17,762 nucleotides of DNA from an uncultured Eubacteriales bacterium. Its GTDB lineage: Bacteria; Bacillota; Clostridia; Peptostreptococcales; Anaerovoracaceae. This document shows positions 1-7,599 of the stretch, piece after piece. A program made the position numbers and the translations under genes. Under the pieces are notes generated by a model. That model did not search any database. It saw only the letters and a program-made list of their open reading frames with translations, and had not been told where the DNA came from. The first letter of the stretch is position 1; each line of letters opens with the position of its first letter. The stretch is taken from contig UQMQ01000038.1 of NCBI GenBank assembly GCA_900542245.1, positions 1 through 17,762 on the forward strand, written 5' to 3'.

Positions 1-726
1 CTGTATTCCTACCTCGTAGCAAAGAAAAAGGGCTGGAAGGGCAACGGCAAGAAGTTCTCTATCAAGAGAGTCGGCGTAGAATTAAAGAAGGCGGTATGGG
101 CGCTGCTTGCACCGCTGATCATTCTTGGCAGTATTTACGGTGGTTTCTGTACACCGACAGAGGCTGCGGCAATTTGTATCGTATACGCACTCCTGATCGG
201 CTTCTTCGTTTACAGAGAGCTGGATATGAAAACGATGCTCAACTCTTTCTGGGACGGCGCACTGACCACAGGTACGATCCTGATCATCGTAGGTACCGGT
301 ACGACACTCGGCAGAGTACTGACCGTTGCACAGGTACCGCAGATGGTCGTCAACGGCATCCTTGGTATCTCCGACAATCCGATCATCATCCTGCTCCTGC
401 TGAACCTGATCTTACTGATCGTCGGCTGCCTGATGGAAACACTGTCCGCAATCATGATTTTAGGACCGATTCTCTATCCGGTCGCAGCAGCAGCTGGTAT
501 GGGTCTCGAACACTTCGGTATCATGATGGTCGTAAACTTGGCAATCGGTTTCTGTACACCACCGGTTGGTGTCAACCTCTTCGTTGCAGCAGGTCTGCGT
601 GAGGATGTATCTTTCATGAGTCTGGTAAGACACGCAATGCCGATCATCGGTGTACTGCTTGCCGTACAGCTTGTGATCACTTTCTGTGAACCGCGCGTTA
701 TGACGATTCCGAAACTGATGGGCTAA
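1..726 (+). CDS. dctM: TRAP transporter large permease, DctM family (C-terminal 241 residues; start lies outside the window)
   Basis: This is the C-terminal part of the large membrane subunit of a tripartite ATP-independent periplasmic (TRAP) transporter, which drives uptake of an organic acid with an ion gradient. The frame is open from base 1 to the stop at 724-726. The fragment is a series of hydrophobic segments. It carries two family-typical re-entrant loop motifs: GGFCTPTEAAA at fragment residues 47-57 and FCTPPVGVN at 184-192. METLSAIMILGPILYP at 145-160 is also characteristic. Identification as DctM/TRAP-T is firm. The substrate cannot be read from this subunit, because specificity sits in the binding protein (DctP), which is outside the window. 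The following KduD-like dehydrogenase, 24 bp downstream on the same strand, suggests a sugar acid such as a uronate or aldonate, but this is inference from context only. Confidence 0.93.
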   Translation: MYSYLVAKKKGWKGNGKKFSIKRVGVELKKAVWALLAPLIILGSIYGGFCTPTEAAAICIVYALLIGFFVYRELDMKTMLNSFWDGALTTGTILIIVGTGTTLGRVLTVAQVPQMVVNGILGISDNPIIILLLLNLILLIVGCLMETLSAIMILGPILYPVAAAAGMGLEHFGIMMVVNLAIGFCTPPVGVNLFVAAGLREDVSFMSLVRHAMPIIGVLLAVQLVITFCEPRVMTIPKLMG

Positions 727-734
727 GTATGAGA

Positions 735-745
735 TGAGGAAGTGA
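735..745 (+). promoter_or_regulatory. Ribosome binding site that fixes the start of the KduD-like gene
   Basis: TGAGGAAGTGA matches the anti-SD complement TAAGGAGGTGA at 9 of 11 positions and lies 5 nt before the ATG at 751. A possible GTG start at 742 falls inside this site and would have no usable spacing, so the ATG at 751 is preferred. Confidence 0.7.
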
Positions 746-750
746 CAGAT

Positions 751-1512
751 ATGGATATGGATAAATTATTCGATATCGCCGGTAAAAAAGTAATTGTGAC
801 CGGCGGCAGCCGTGGTCTGGGCAAGGGCATGGCAAAGGGCTTTCATGATGCAGGCTGCGAAGTTGTCATCATGGGTACCAACGAAAAAGTAAAAGCGACT
901 GCAGAGGAGCTTTCGACAGAGGATAACAAGGTGCACGCAGTGATCTGCGATTTCTCCAATACCAACGATGTGGAAAGAGCTTTCTACGAAGCCATCGATT
1001 TCCTCGGCGGCGATCTGGACGTATTGGTCAACAATGCCGGTACGCAGATCCGTCACCCGGCAGCAGAATTTCCGCTGGAGGACTGGCAGAAGGTATTGAA
1101 CATTAACCTGACTGCGGCGTTCATTCTGACACAGCTTGCAGGCAAGATCATGCTGCCGAAAGGCTACGGCAAGATCATTAACACAGCTTCCTTGATTACG
1201 TTCAGCGGTGGCATGTTCATTCCGGCATACGCGGCAGCAAAAGGCGGTATCGGTCAGATTACCAAGTCCTTCTGCAACGAATGGGCCTCCAAGGGCATCA
1301 ACGTCAACGCGATCGCACCGGGCTACATGGCGACCGACAACCTCAAGGGTTTGGACGATGAAAGAATGCGGACCATTATGGACAGACTGCCTGTGCAGAG
1401 ACTGGGTACACCGGAGGATATGGTAGGTCCGGCACTGTTCCTGGCATCATCCGCATCGGATTACATCCACGGCACGATCCTTCTGGTAGATGGCGGCTGG
1501 ATGGCAAGATAA
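751..1512 (+). CDS. kduD: SDR-family oxidoreductase, KduD / gluconate 5-dehydrogenase-like (253 aa)
   Basis: This is a classical short-chain dehydrogenase, a cytosolic NAD(P)-dependent enzyme. The cofactor-binding motif TGGSRGLG is at residues 17-24, NNAG at 94-97, and the catalytic tetrad is N119, S147, Y160 and K164 (YAAAK). The spacing of 28 and 13 residues between tetrad members is canonical. Length of 253 aa equals that of KduD (2-dehydro-3-deoxy-D-gluconate 5-dehydrogenase / 2-deoxy-D-gluconate 3-dehydrogenase). The segment NNAGTQIRHPAAEFPLEDW after the cofactor domain resembles that group and gluconate 5-dehydrogenases. It lies 24 nt after the TRAP permease gene and is probably co-transcribed, which fits catabolism of an imported sugar acid. 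SDR membership is certain. The exact substrate is uncertain; another sugar-acid or polyol dehydrogenase is possible. The start was chosen from the ribosome binding site at 735-745. Confidence 0.8.
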   Translation: MDMDKLFDIAGKKVIVTGGSRGLGKGMAKGFHDAGCEVVIMGTNEKVKATAEELSTEDNKVHAVICDFSNTNDVERAFYEAIDFLGGDLDVLVNNAGTQIRHPAAEFPLEDWQKVLNINLTAAFILTQLAGKIMLPKGYGKIINTASLITFSGGMFIPAYAAAKGGIGQITKSFCNEWASKGINVNAIAPGYMATDNLKGLDDERMRTIMDRLPVQRLGTPEDMVGPALFLASSASDYIHGTILLVDGGWMAR

Positions 1513-1531
1513 TGCTTTTTTCCATTATGTA

Positions 1532-1554
1532 GGAAATATCGTTACGATATTTCC
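1532..1554. repeat. Perfect 10-bp inverted repeat with 3-nt loop
   Basis: GGAAATATCG (1532-1541), loop TTA, CGATATTTCC (1545-1554). It starts 20 bp after the dehydrogenase stop. No T-tract follows on either strand, so it is not a classical terminator by itself. It could be an mRNA 3'-end stabilising stem or a protein-binding palindrome. Confidence 0.6.
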
Positions 1555-1571
1555 GGAATAACGACAAAGGC

Positions 1572-1609
1572 ACCGCCGCGCAAACGGGTTGTTCCCTTCG
1601 CGCGGCGGT
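1572..1609. terminator. GC-rich hairpin, probable bidirectional terminator between convergent operons
   Basis: Stem ACCGCCGCGC (1572-1581) pairs with GCGCGGCGGT (1600-1609). The loop contains a further GGG/CCC pair. On the plus strand it is followed by CTCCTGTTTCTCC. On the minus strand it is followed by GCCTTTGTCGTTATT. Both tails are T-rich but interrupted. The position between the ends of the plus-strand dehydrogenase and the minus-strand V-ATPase operon supports use from both sides. For the V-ATPase it lies about 165 nt after the last stop. Confidence 0.6.
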
Positions 1610-1773
1610 CTCCTGTTTCTCCATATGCTATTGATAAACTACCACTGACTTTCTCTAAATCGTTCTCCAAGCCTTGGTCGAATACTCGGTATAGTACTTC
1701 TTTCGCCGGGTGGGTTGCCTCTGCATCCTGTATTGTTCTGTTTCTGTAGTTCTAATTTTGTTTTTCGCTTTAC

Positions 1774-2463
1774 CTAACTGCATTCCTCCCGGTAGGCGCG
1801 TTCGTCGTTTTCGCGCTTTTCCGCGATGGCTTCAGCCAGAATCATATCTTTGACCTTCATCAGACGTGTCTGGTTGCCGCGCTCGTTTTCATCCAGCTTC
1901 ATGCGGATGTAACGAATGGTCATTTCCATCTGCGGGATTTTGACGTATTCCAGCGCGTTGACACGCCGACGCGTCCGCTCCAGCTCCGCTGCCAGCATCT
2001 GCGCTTCCTTTTCCTTTGCCGCCAATTCCAACATGATCGGGAAAATATCAGCGAGGTCCTTGATCGCAGAGTCCAGCTCACCGGAGGTCGACGCGTAGCC
2101 GTAAGGATAAATGTCCGACGCATCGGCGGCTGTTGTTTCAAAGCCAAAGCGCGGTACATCCACGCTCATGACGTTCTTGCTGCCGACGGTCAGCGCAACG
2201 CCCTGTTTCGGGAACATCAGCGCCTCTTCCATGACTTCTTTGCTCATGACCGCCCCGGCAATCGAAAAGCTGCCGTAAACATCAGCCAGCGCTTCCTCCA
2301 CCTGCTCGCGGAGCACCTTGTTCTCCCGCGCAAGCTCCAGGAAGCCCTTCATCAGCTCGTCACGCTTATCCTTGAGCAGCTTGTGCCCGCGCTGCGCCGT
2401 CGCCAAACGCTTCTTCAAAGAGGTGAGCATCATTCTAGTTGGATTTACATTTAACCGTTCCAT
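1774..2463 (-). CDS. ntpD: V-type ATPase subunit D (central stalk, 229 aa)
   Basis: Subunit D is the long coiled-coil axle of the V1 motor; it transmits rotation between the A3B3 head and the membrane ring. The N-terminal helix has the family signature NPTRMMLTSLKKRLATAQRG near residues 7-26, followed by LKDKRDELM. A second long charged helix spans roughly residues 140-215, so the two ends can pair as an antiparallel coiled coil around a less helical middle. The length matches the bacterial family (about 200-230 aa). It is the last gene of the operon, 13 nt after ntpB, with AAGGAAACGAA before the ATG. Identification rests on motif recognition and gene order. Confidence 0.95.
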   Translation of the reverse strand: MERLNVNPTRMMLTSLKKRLATAQRGHKLLKDKRDELMKGFLELARENKVLREQVEEALADVYGSFSIAGAVMSKEVMEEALMFPKQGVALTVGSKNVMSVDVPRFGFETTAADASDIYPYGYASTSGELDSAIKDLADIFPIMLELAAKEKEAQMLAAELERTRRRVNALEYVKIPQMEMTIRYIRMKLDENERGNQTRLMKVKDMILAEAIAEKRENDERAYREECS

Positions 2464-2476
2464 TTCGTTTCCTTTC

Positions 2477-3847
2477 TCACACTGTGAGATACTTCTCGAT
2501 ATACGCGTCCTTGATACGTTTCAGCTCGCTCTTCGGCAGCATCGCCAGCAGCTTCCAGCCGATGTCCAGCGTTTCCTCGATGGTACGGTCGGTATCGTAG
2601 CCCTGCGAGACGTATTCTTTCTCAAAGGCCTGCGAGAACTTCGCGTACATCAGATCGACCTCGGTCAGCGCCGCTTCGCCTAAGATCGTGACCAGCTCCA
2701 GACATTCCTTGCCGCGCGCGTAAGCCGCGAACAGCTGGTTCATCGTGTCGGCATGGTCCTCTCGCGTCTTGCCGTTACCGATACCCTTATCCTTGAGTCG
2801 GGACAGAGACGGCAGTACATCGATCGGCGGCTTGAGTCCTTTGCGGTATAATTCTCTGCTGAGGATGATTTGTCCCTCTGTGATATAACCGGTCAGGTCA
2901 GGAATCGGGTGGGTCTTATCTTCTTCCGGCATCGTCAGGATCGGAATCATGGTGATGGAGCCGTCAAAGCCCTTCTTCCGTCCGGCTCTTTCATACATCG
3001 TCGCAAGGTCCGTATACAGATAACCCGGATAGCCGCGGCGTCCCGGCACTTCCTTACGCGCTGCGGATACCTCGCGCAGCGCCTCGGCATAGTTGGTGAT
3101 ATCGGTCAGGATGACCAGCACATGCATACCGAGATCGAATGCCAGATATTCCGCTGCAGTCAGCGCCATACGCGGGGTCGCGATACGCTCTACCGCCGGG
3201 TCGTTCGCCAGATTCATAAAAAGCACCGTTCTGTCGATCGCACCGGTACGGCGGAAATCGGAAGCGAAGAATTCCGCTTCTTCATGTGTAATACCGATGG
3301 CCGCAAATACGACCGCGAAATTGCCCTCACTGCCTCTGACCTTCGCCTGCCGCGCGATCTGCGCTGCGAGGTCTGCGTGCGGCAGACCGGAGGCTGAGAA
3401 AATCGGCAGCTTCTGTCCTCTGACCAGCGTGTTCAGACCGTCTATCGCCGATACACCGGTCTGGATAAATTCTGATGGATAGTCACGAGCAGCCGGATTC
3501 ATCGGCAGACCGTTGATATCCAGATATTTTTCAGCGATCAGTGCCGGACCGCCGTCCTTCGGACGTCCCATTCCGTCGAACACGCGACCGAGCATATCCG
3601 GCGATACCGCCAGCTGCGTGCCATGTCCGAGGAAACGCACCGTGCTTTCCTTGAGGTTGATACCGGCAGCACTTTCAAACAGCTGCACCAGCGCGTTCGA
3701 GCCGTTGACCTCCAGCACCTTGCAGAGTCTCTTTTCTCCGGTCGGCAGCAGGATCTCTCCCAGCTCATCATAGGTGACATTTTCGACGTCTTTGACGAGC
3801 ATCAGTGGTCCTACGACTTCACTGATTGTTTTGTATTCCTTCATCAT
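2477..3847 (-). CDS. ntpB: V-type ATPase subunit B (non-catalytic, 456 aa)
   Basis: Subunit B alternates with subunit A in the V1 hexamer and contributes the arginine finger to the catalytic interface. As expected for the non-catalytic subunit, there is no true Walker A: the P-loop position reads FSASGLPHADLAAQ (150-163). The arginine finger is R350 in LPSLSRLKDKGIG, the same number as in Enterococcus hirae NtpB from memory of that structure. ILTDITNYAEALREVS at 246-261 and GRRGYPGYLYTDLA at 269-282 are also typical. The start ATG overlaps the stop of ntpA by 4 nt, and AGGAGG lies 10 nt upstream, indicating translational coupling. A second ATG follows directly and could also serve. Confidence 0.97.
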   Translation of the reverse strand: MMKEYKTISEVVGPLMLVKDVENVTYDELGEILLPTGEKRLCKVLEVNGSNALVQLFESAAGINLKESTVRFLGHGTQLAVSPDMLGRVFDGMGRPKDGGPALIAEKYLDINGLPMNPAARDYPSEFIQTGVSAIDGLNTLVRGQKLPIFSASGLPHADLAAQIARQAKVRGSEGNFAVVFAAIGITHEEAEFFASDFRRTGAIDRTVLFMNLANDPAVERIATPRMALTAAEYLAFDLGMHVLVILTDITNYAEALREVSAARKEVPGRRGYPGYLYTDLATMYERAGRKKGFDGSITMIPILTMPEEDKTHPIPDLTGYITEGQIILSRELYRKGLKPPIDVLPSLSRLKDKGIGNGKTREDHADTMNQLFAAYARGKECLELVTILGEAALTEVDLMYAKFSQAFEKEYVSQGYDTDRTIEETLDIGWKLLAMLPKSELKRIKDAYIEKYLTV

Positions 3848-5619
3848 GCGAGCTGTTCCTCCTTCTGTGCGATTTCATCAAATTCCGCAGTCATGTCCGC
3901 AAGGATCGCTTCATACTGCTCCTGCATTTGGGCTTCTTCTACATATTTGAAACGACCGATCTGCTCTCGTGCGCCCATTTCGACGATCTTCTTAAAGGCG
4001 CCGCCTTCGGAAACCGTCTTGACAGCAGCTTCGTGCCAGCCCAGGATCATCTTGAGCAGCAGATACTGCTTCGTGGTCGAGGTGAAGGTGTCGATCTCGT
4101 GGAACGCGTTCTGATGCAGATAGTCCTCACGAATGGACTTGGCGGTTTCCAGCTTCAGACGGTCGGTAAAGGACAGGGAATCCACGCCGACGAGCTGCAC
4201 GATCTCATTCAGCTCTGCCTCTTCCTGCAAGAGATGCAGTGCCTGCTGCCGCAGCTTCGGGAAGTCCTTTGCCACGTTCTTTTCGTACCATTCCTGTAAT
4301 TTATCCACATACAGAGAATAGCTCTGCAGCCAGTTGATGGCAGGGAAATGACGCTTATAGGCCAGCGAGGAATCCAGACACCAGAATACCTTGACGATAC
4401 GCAGGGTTGCCTGTGATACCGGCTCGGAAATATCACCGCCCGGCGGCGATACGGCTCCAATCGCGGAAAGCGCGCCCAAACGTCCTTCCTTGCCTAAAGA
4501 AATCGCTCTGCCCGCGCGTTCGTAGAATTGCGCCAGACGGGAACCCAGATACGCAGGGTAGCCCTCTTCACCCGGCATTTCCTCCAGACGACCGGACATT
4601 TCACGCAGCGCCTCCGCCCAGCGAGAGGTCGAGTCCGCCATCAACGCGACGGAGTACCCCATGTCTCTGAAATATTCCGCGATGGTGATGCCGGTATAAA
4701 TGGATGCTTCACGCGCCGCTACCGGCATATCGGAGGTGTTGGCGATCAAGACCGTCCGCTTCATCAGCGATTCTCCGGTGCGCGGGTCATTCAGCTCCGG
4801 AAACTCCATCAGTACGTCTGTCATTTCGTTGCCGCGTTCTCCGCAGCCGATGTAAACGACGATGTCGGCATCCGCCCATTTTGCGAGCTGATGCTGCACG
4901 ACCGTCTTACCGGAGCCGAACGGCCCCGGAACCGCTGCCACGCCGCCCTTAGCGATCGGGAAAAACGTGTCGATGACGCGCTGCCCGGTGATCAGCGGCA
5001 TTTCCGGCACTAATTTTTCTTTGTATGGTCTGCCGCGGCGGACCGGCCACTTCTGCATTAAGGTCAGCTCCCGCACGCTGCCGTCCGCAAGGCGCAGGCG
5101 GCATACCGTTTCATCCACGGTAAATGCACCGGATTCGATGGCGATGACAGTGCCGGATACCCCGTAAGGCACCATGATCTTCTGCTCGACAACCACCGTT
5201 TCCTGCACGGTACCGATGATATCGCCCGCTTCCACAGTCTCTCCGGTACGCACGCACGGCTCGAAGTGCCACTTCTTGGTGCGGGACAGCGCCGGTACCT
5301 TGATGCCGCGGGTAATGTTCGGTCCGACAGCCGCTACCATTTCCTCCAACGGTCTTTGAATACCGTCGTACATGGTCTCGATCAGCCCCGGTCCCAGTTC
5401 TACGGACAACGGTGCACCTGTGGATACGACCGGGGCGCCCGGTCCCAGACCTGCGGTCTCTTCATATACTTGAATGGAGGCTCTGTCTCCACGCATTTCG
5501 ATAATTTCTCCGATCAGACCCTGCTCACCGACGTGTACCACGTCGAACATGTTCGCCTCTTCCATGCCGGAAGCGATGACCAGCGGTCCGGATACTTTTA
5601 CAACTTTTCCTTGACTCAT
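3844..5619 (-). CDS. ntpA: V-type ATPase catalytic subunit A (591 aa)
   Basis: This is the ATP-hydrolysing or ATP-synthesising subunit of V1. Walker A is GPFGSGKT at residues 232-239 with K238 and T239. The catalytic glutamate is E261 in GCGERGNEM. The conserved SPPGGDISEPV segment is at 391-401. Residues 100-190 hold the non-homologous insertion that distinguishes V-type A subunits from F-type beta. Length and residue numbers closely match E. hirae NtpA. The ATG overlaps the TGA of ntpG by 4 nt (ATGA), with GGAGGTGA 6 nt upstream. Confidence 0.98.
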   Translation of the reverse strand: MSQGKVVKVSGPLVIASGMEEANMFDVVHVGEQGLIGEIIEMRGDRASIQVYEETAGLGPGAPVVSTGAPLSVELGPGLIETMYDGIQRPLEEMVAAVGPNITRGIKVPALSRTKKWHFEPCVRTGETVEAGDIIGTVQETVVVEQKIMVPYGVSGTVIAIESGAFTVDETVCRLRLADGSVRELTLMQKWPVRRGRPYKEKLVPEMPLITGQRVIDTFFPIAKGGVAAVPGPFGSGKTVVQHQLAKWADADIVVYIGCGERGNEMTDVLMEFPELNDPRTGESLMKRTVLIANTSDMPVAAREASIYTGITIAEYFRDMGYSVALMADSTSRWAEALREMSGRLEEMPGEEGYPAYLGSRLAQFYERAGRAISLGKEGRLGALSAIGAVSPPGGDISEPVSQATLRIVKVFWCLDSSLAYKRHFPAINWLQSYSLYVDKLQEWYEKNVAKDFPKLRQQALHLLQEEAELNEIVQLVGVDSLSFTDRLKLETAKSIREDYLHQNAFHEIDTFTSTTKQYLLLKMILGWHEAAVKTVSEGGAFKKIVEMGAREQIGRFKYVEEAQMQEQYEAILADMTAEFDEIAQKEEQLA

Positions 5620-5942
5620 TTTGCTTCACCTCCAAAAAGGATGTCTGCACCTACGGCGCGCTCTACCGCGCTGCGTACATTCTGCATACCGATGCCCAGG
5701 GTCCCGTCCTTGCTCGGAATCGGGATCACCGCCGGCAGCCGCAGGTCTACATATGCTTTGATTTCTTCGCCCATGTACTGATAGAGCTCCTCTGTCACAT
5801 AGATAATCGCGAAGTCATCCTTTGCAATCTGTTTTAATATTTTTTTTGCTTCTTCGGCCTCATCACAAGGGAAAACCGTAAGCCCTACGGCTCTGAACCC
5901 GAGAATACTTTCCCTGTCGCCGATCACGCCGATCTTATACAT
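5616..5942 (-). CDS. ntpG: V-type ATPase subunit F (108 aa; NtpG)
   Basis: Small central-stalk subunit that binds subunit D and regulates the V1 motor. It has the expected alpha/beta fold pattern: N-terminal MYKIGVIGDRESILGFRAVG with the GD-x(5)-GFR motif, then PAVIPIPSKDGTLGIG near residues 69-85 and a C-terminal AVGADILF. The length is typical at about 100-110 aa. The start overlaps the end of ntpC by 8 nt and its stop overlaps the start of ntpA by 4 nt, so translation is probably coupled across C-G-A. Confidence 0.95.
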   Translation of the reverse strand: MYKIGVIGDRESILGFRAVGLTVFPCDEAEEAKKILKQIAKDDFAIIYVTEELYQYMGEEIKAYVDLRLPAVIPIPSKDGTLGIGMQNVRSAVERAVGADILFGGEAK

Positions 5943-6942
5943 AGGTCTCCCTCAATCTTTCTTTGATGACTGCGGGATCTGTGCCGACCAGCTTGCCGGT
6001 CAGGATCATCCGCAGATTCTTGTTTTCGCTTTCCTTGGCGAGATAGAACGCCGCGATCGGTTCCGGTCCGAAGGTCACATAGTGCGCGTCCTTCAGAAAA
6101 TGTATGCGTCTGTCATCGCAAAGCTTTTCGAGCAGCGTGAACTGCCCGGTGTTTGCAGCTGCCACAGCGCCGCGGCTGAACAATTCGCCGAATCCAAACG
6201 GCGCCACGCGATCCGCAAACTGCGGATAAGGCTCCTCGTAATTGCCGGTGAACAGCTGCTCATTGAGCGTGCCGCCCGGCAGGAATACTTTTTGGAAGAA
6301 ATTCCATGGCTTGCCGACCTCACGCAGTCTGACAAAAGCTCTGCAGTTCAGAAGATCGACTTCCAGTGCGCAATAGTCCGCAATAAACGGATTTTCGCAG
6401 ACCTCTGCCATACGCTGCATCTGTGCGTAGCAGGCACGGTCCAGTACCAGATCGATCTCCTGCGGGTCGCCGCTCTTGGCATAAAGCGCGGAGGCATCCG
6501 CAAAGCCATGCTGCATTTCCAGATCCAGCATGATGAAATTGCGTTCGCGTATCATGTCCAGCAGTTTATCCGGCGGGATGTTGCCGCCGCCTGTCATCAG
6601 CGGCGCAGGGTCTGTGCCGAGCGCCTCTGCCTTGAGCAGCACCTTCAGGTTGTGATAGTCCTGCGGCAGACGGAACAGTTCGACCTCCGCTTTCTCCACC
6701 GCCAGTGAAAATACCAGTTCGCTGACTCTGTGCATCTCTTTGGCAAGTACGCCCTCAAAGCCGCGCGGATCTTCGAGCTCTTTGCCGTCTCCGTAACCGA
6801 ACTCCGTCAAAATATGCAAAGCCTGCTGCATATCACCGGCATCCATCAAGCGATCCAGATCCTGCGTGGTCAGCAGGGTTTTCTCGTTCGCGCGGATCAT
6901 ACTGCAAGGAAACGCGTATAATTCTGCTTTTTGCTTACTCAT
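5935..6942 (-). CDS. ntpC: V-type ATPase subunit C (335 aa; d-type subunit)
   Basis: This subunit forms the funnel-shaped socket that joins the central stalk (D/F) to the c-ring. It is an all-helical, non-catalytic protein and no active-site motif is expected. Recognition rests on the length of 335 aa (E. hirae NtpC is of similar size), internal segments such as LFRLPQDYHNLKVLLKAEA near residues 89-107 and DLLNCRAFVRLRE near 195-207, and the position between E and F in the canonical order. It begins 14 nt after ntpE with GGGAG before the ATG and ends inside the start of ntpG. Confidence 0.93.
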   Translation of the reverse strand: MSKQKAELYAFPCSMIRANEKTLLTTQDLDRLMDAGDMQQALHILTEFGYGDGKELEDPRGFEGVLAKEMHRVSELVFSLAVEKAEVELFRLPQDYHNLKVLLKAEALGTDPAPLMTGGGNIPPDKLLDMIRERNFIMLDLEMQHGFADASALYAKSGDPQEIDLVLDRACYAQMQRMAEVCENPFIADYCALEVDLLNCRAFVRLREVGKPWNFFQKVFLPGGTLNEQLFTGNYEEPYPQFADRVAPFGFGELFSRGAVAAANTGQFTLLEKLCDDRRIHFLKDAHYVTFGPEPIAAFYLAKESENKNLRMILTGKLVGTDPAVIKERLRETYV

Positions 6943-6956
6943 GTTCGCACTCCCTT

Positions 6957-7544
6957 TTAATCTGCGGGAAACAACTGTTTCGCCGCCTCTGCGGTCAATG
7001 CGGTCTTTGCCTCGGCAACCAGCGCTTCCACCGTATTGTTGATGGTTGTCCGGTCTGCTGTCAGAAGATAACCGCCGCGCATGCTGCCCGTTTTTTCACT
7101 GACTGCAAAGCTGCCGCCGGAGATTGCTTCATTCAGCGCACCGCAGACCTTCTCCGCGATGCTCTGTTTTTCGCGATCGTTAAAGATCAGCTCGCCCGTC
7201 TTCGTGCCGGATGCTTTGCCGAGGTTGACCAGAAGGTCGATATACGCTGCCTCCGGCATGGCTGTGATCTCATCGATGGCACGCGCAAAGCAAGCCTCGA
7301 TCATTTCCTGTTTCTTTGCCAGTAAAACTTTGCGGCAGTCGATGTCGGCAACGGACTTACGGCGCGTGATGATCTTCTGCTTCTCGATTTCACCTCTTTG
7401 CTCCGCATCCGCCAGCAGCATCGCCGCGTGCTTTTCTGCTTCGGCAAGCACTGCATCGCTCTGGGCTCTCGCATCCGCCAGCATGAGGTCACGCTCGGTC
7501 TCGGCATCTCCCAAAATCTTGGATGTAATCTTTTCTATACTCAT
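6957..7544 (-). CDS. ntpE: V-type ATPase subunit E (peripheral stalk, 195 aa)
   Basis: Subunit E pairs with the small coiled-coil subunit (NtpF here) to form the stators that hold the A3B3 head. The N-terminal half, roughly residues 1-90, is Ala/Glu/Lys-rich and predicted coiled coil. The C-terminal half is globular, with the family motif RGGYLL at 156-161 followed by a helix (TTINNTVEALVAEAK). The ribosome binding site is weak (GGAAAGG, about 12 nt before the ATG), and a 55-nt spacer separates it from ntpK. This is one of the largest internal gaps in the operon and may help lower E relative to the c-subunit, which has a strong site. Confidence 0.93.
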   Translation of the reverse strand: MSIEKITSKILGDAETERDLMLADARAQSDAVLAEAEKHAAMLLADAEQRGEIEKQKIITRRKSVADIDCRKVLLAKKQEMIEACFARAIDEITAMPEAAYIDLLVNLGKASGTKTGELIFNDREKQSIAEKVCGALNEAISGGSFAVSEKTGSMRGGYLLTADRTTINNTVEALVAEAKTALTAEAAKQLFPAD

Positions 7545-7568
7545 ATTTTTATCTGCCTTTCCATCGGT

Positions 7569-7587
7569 ATTCCGGCATTCCGGTATT
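7569..7587. repeat. Short tandem repeat in the ntpK-ntpE spacer
   Basis: Two and a half copies of an 8-bp unit: ATTCCGGC, ATTCCGGT, ATT. A related TACCGGTA palindrome covers the end of ntpK at 7603-7610. No function can be assigned. Confidence 0.5.
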
Positions 7588-7599
7588 GTAAGGATCCCT

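Noticed and set aside
742..750. GTG start for the KduD-like gene
   Set aside because: The GTG is inside the Shine-Dalgarno sequence 735-745; the ATG at 751 has correct spacing and gives the usual 253-aa length.
1542..1751. 69-codon open frame on the minus strand in the convergent intergenic region
   Set aside because: It has no ATG or GTG near its beginning and no ribosome site. It runs through the terminator hairpin and both palindrome arms and shows no recognisable domain. Probably chance, though a decayed gene cannot be excluded.
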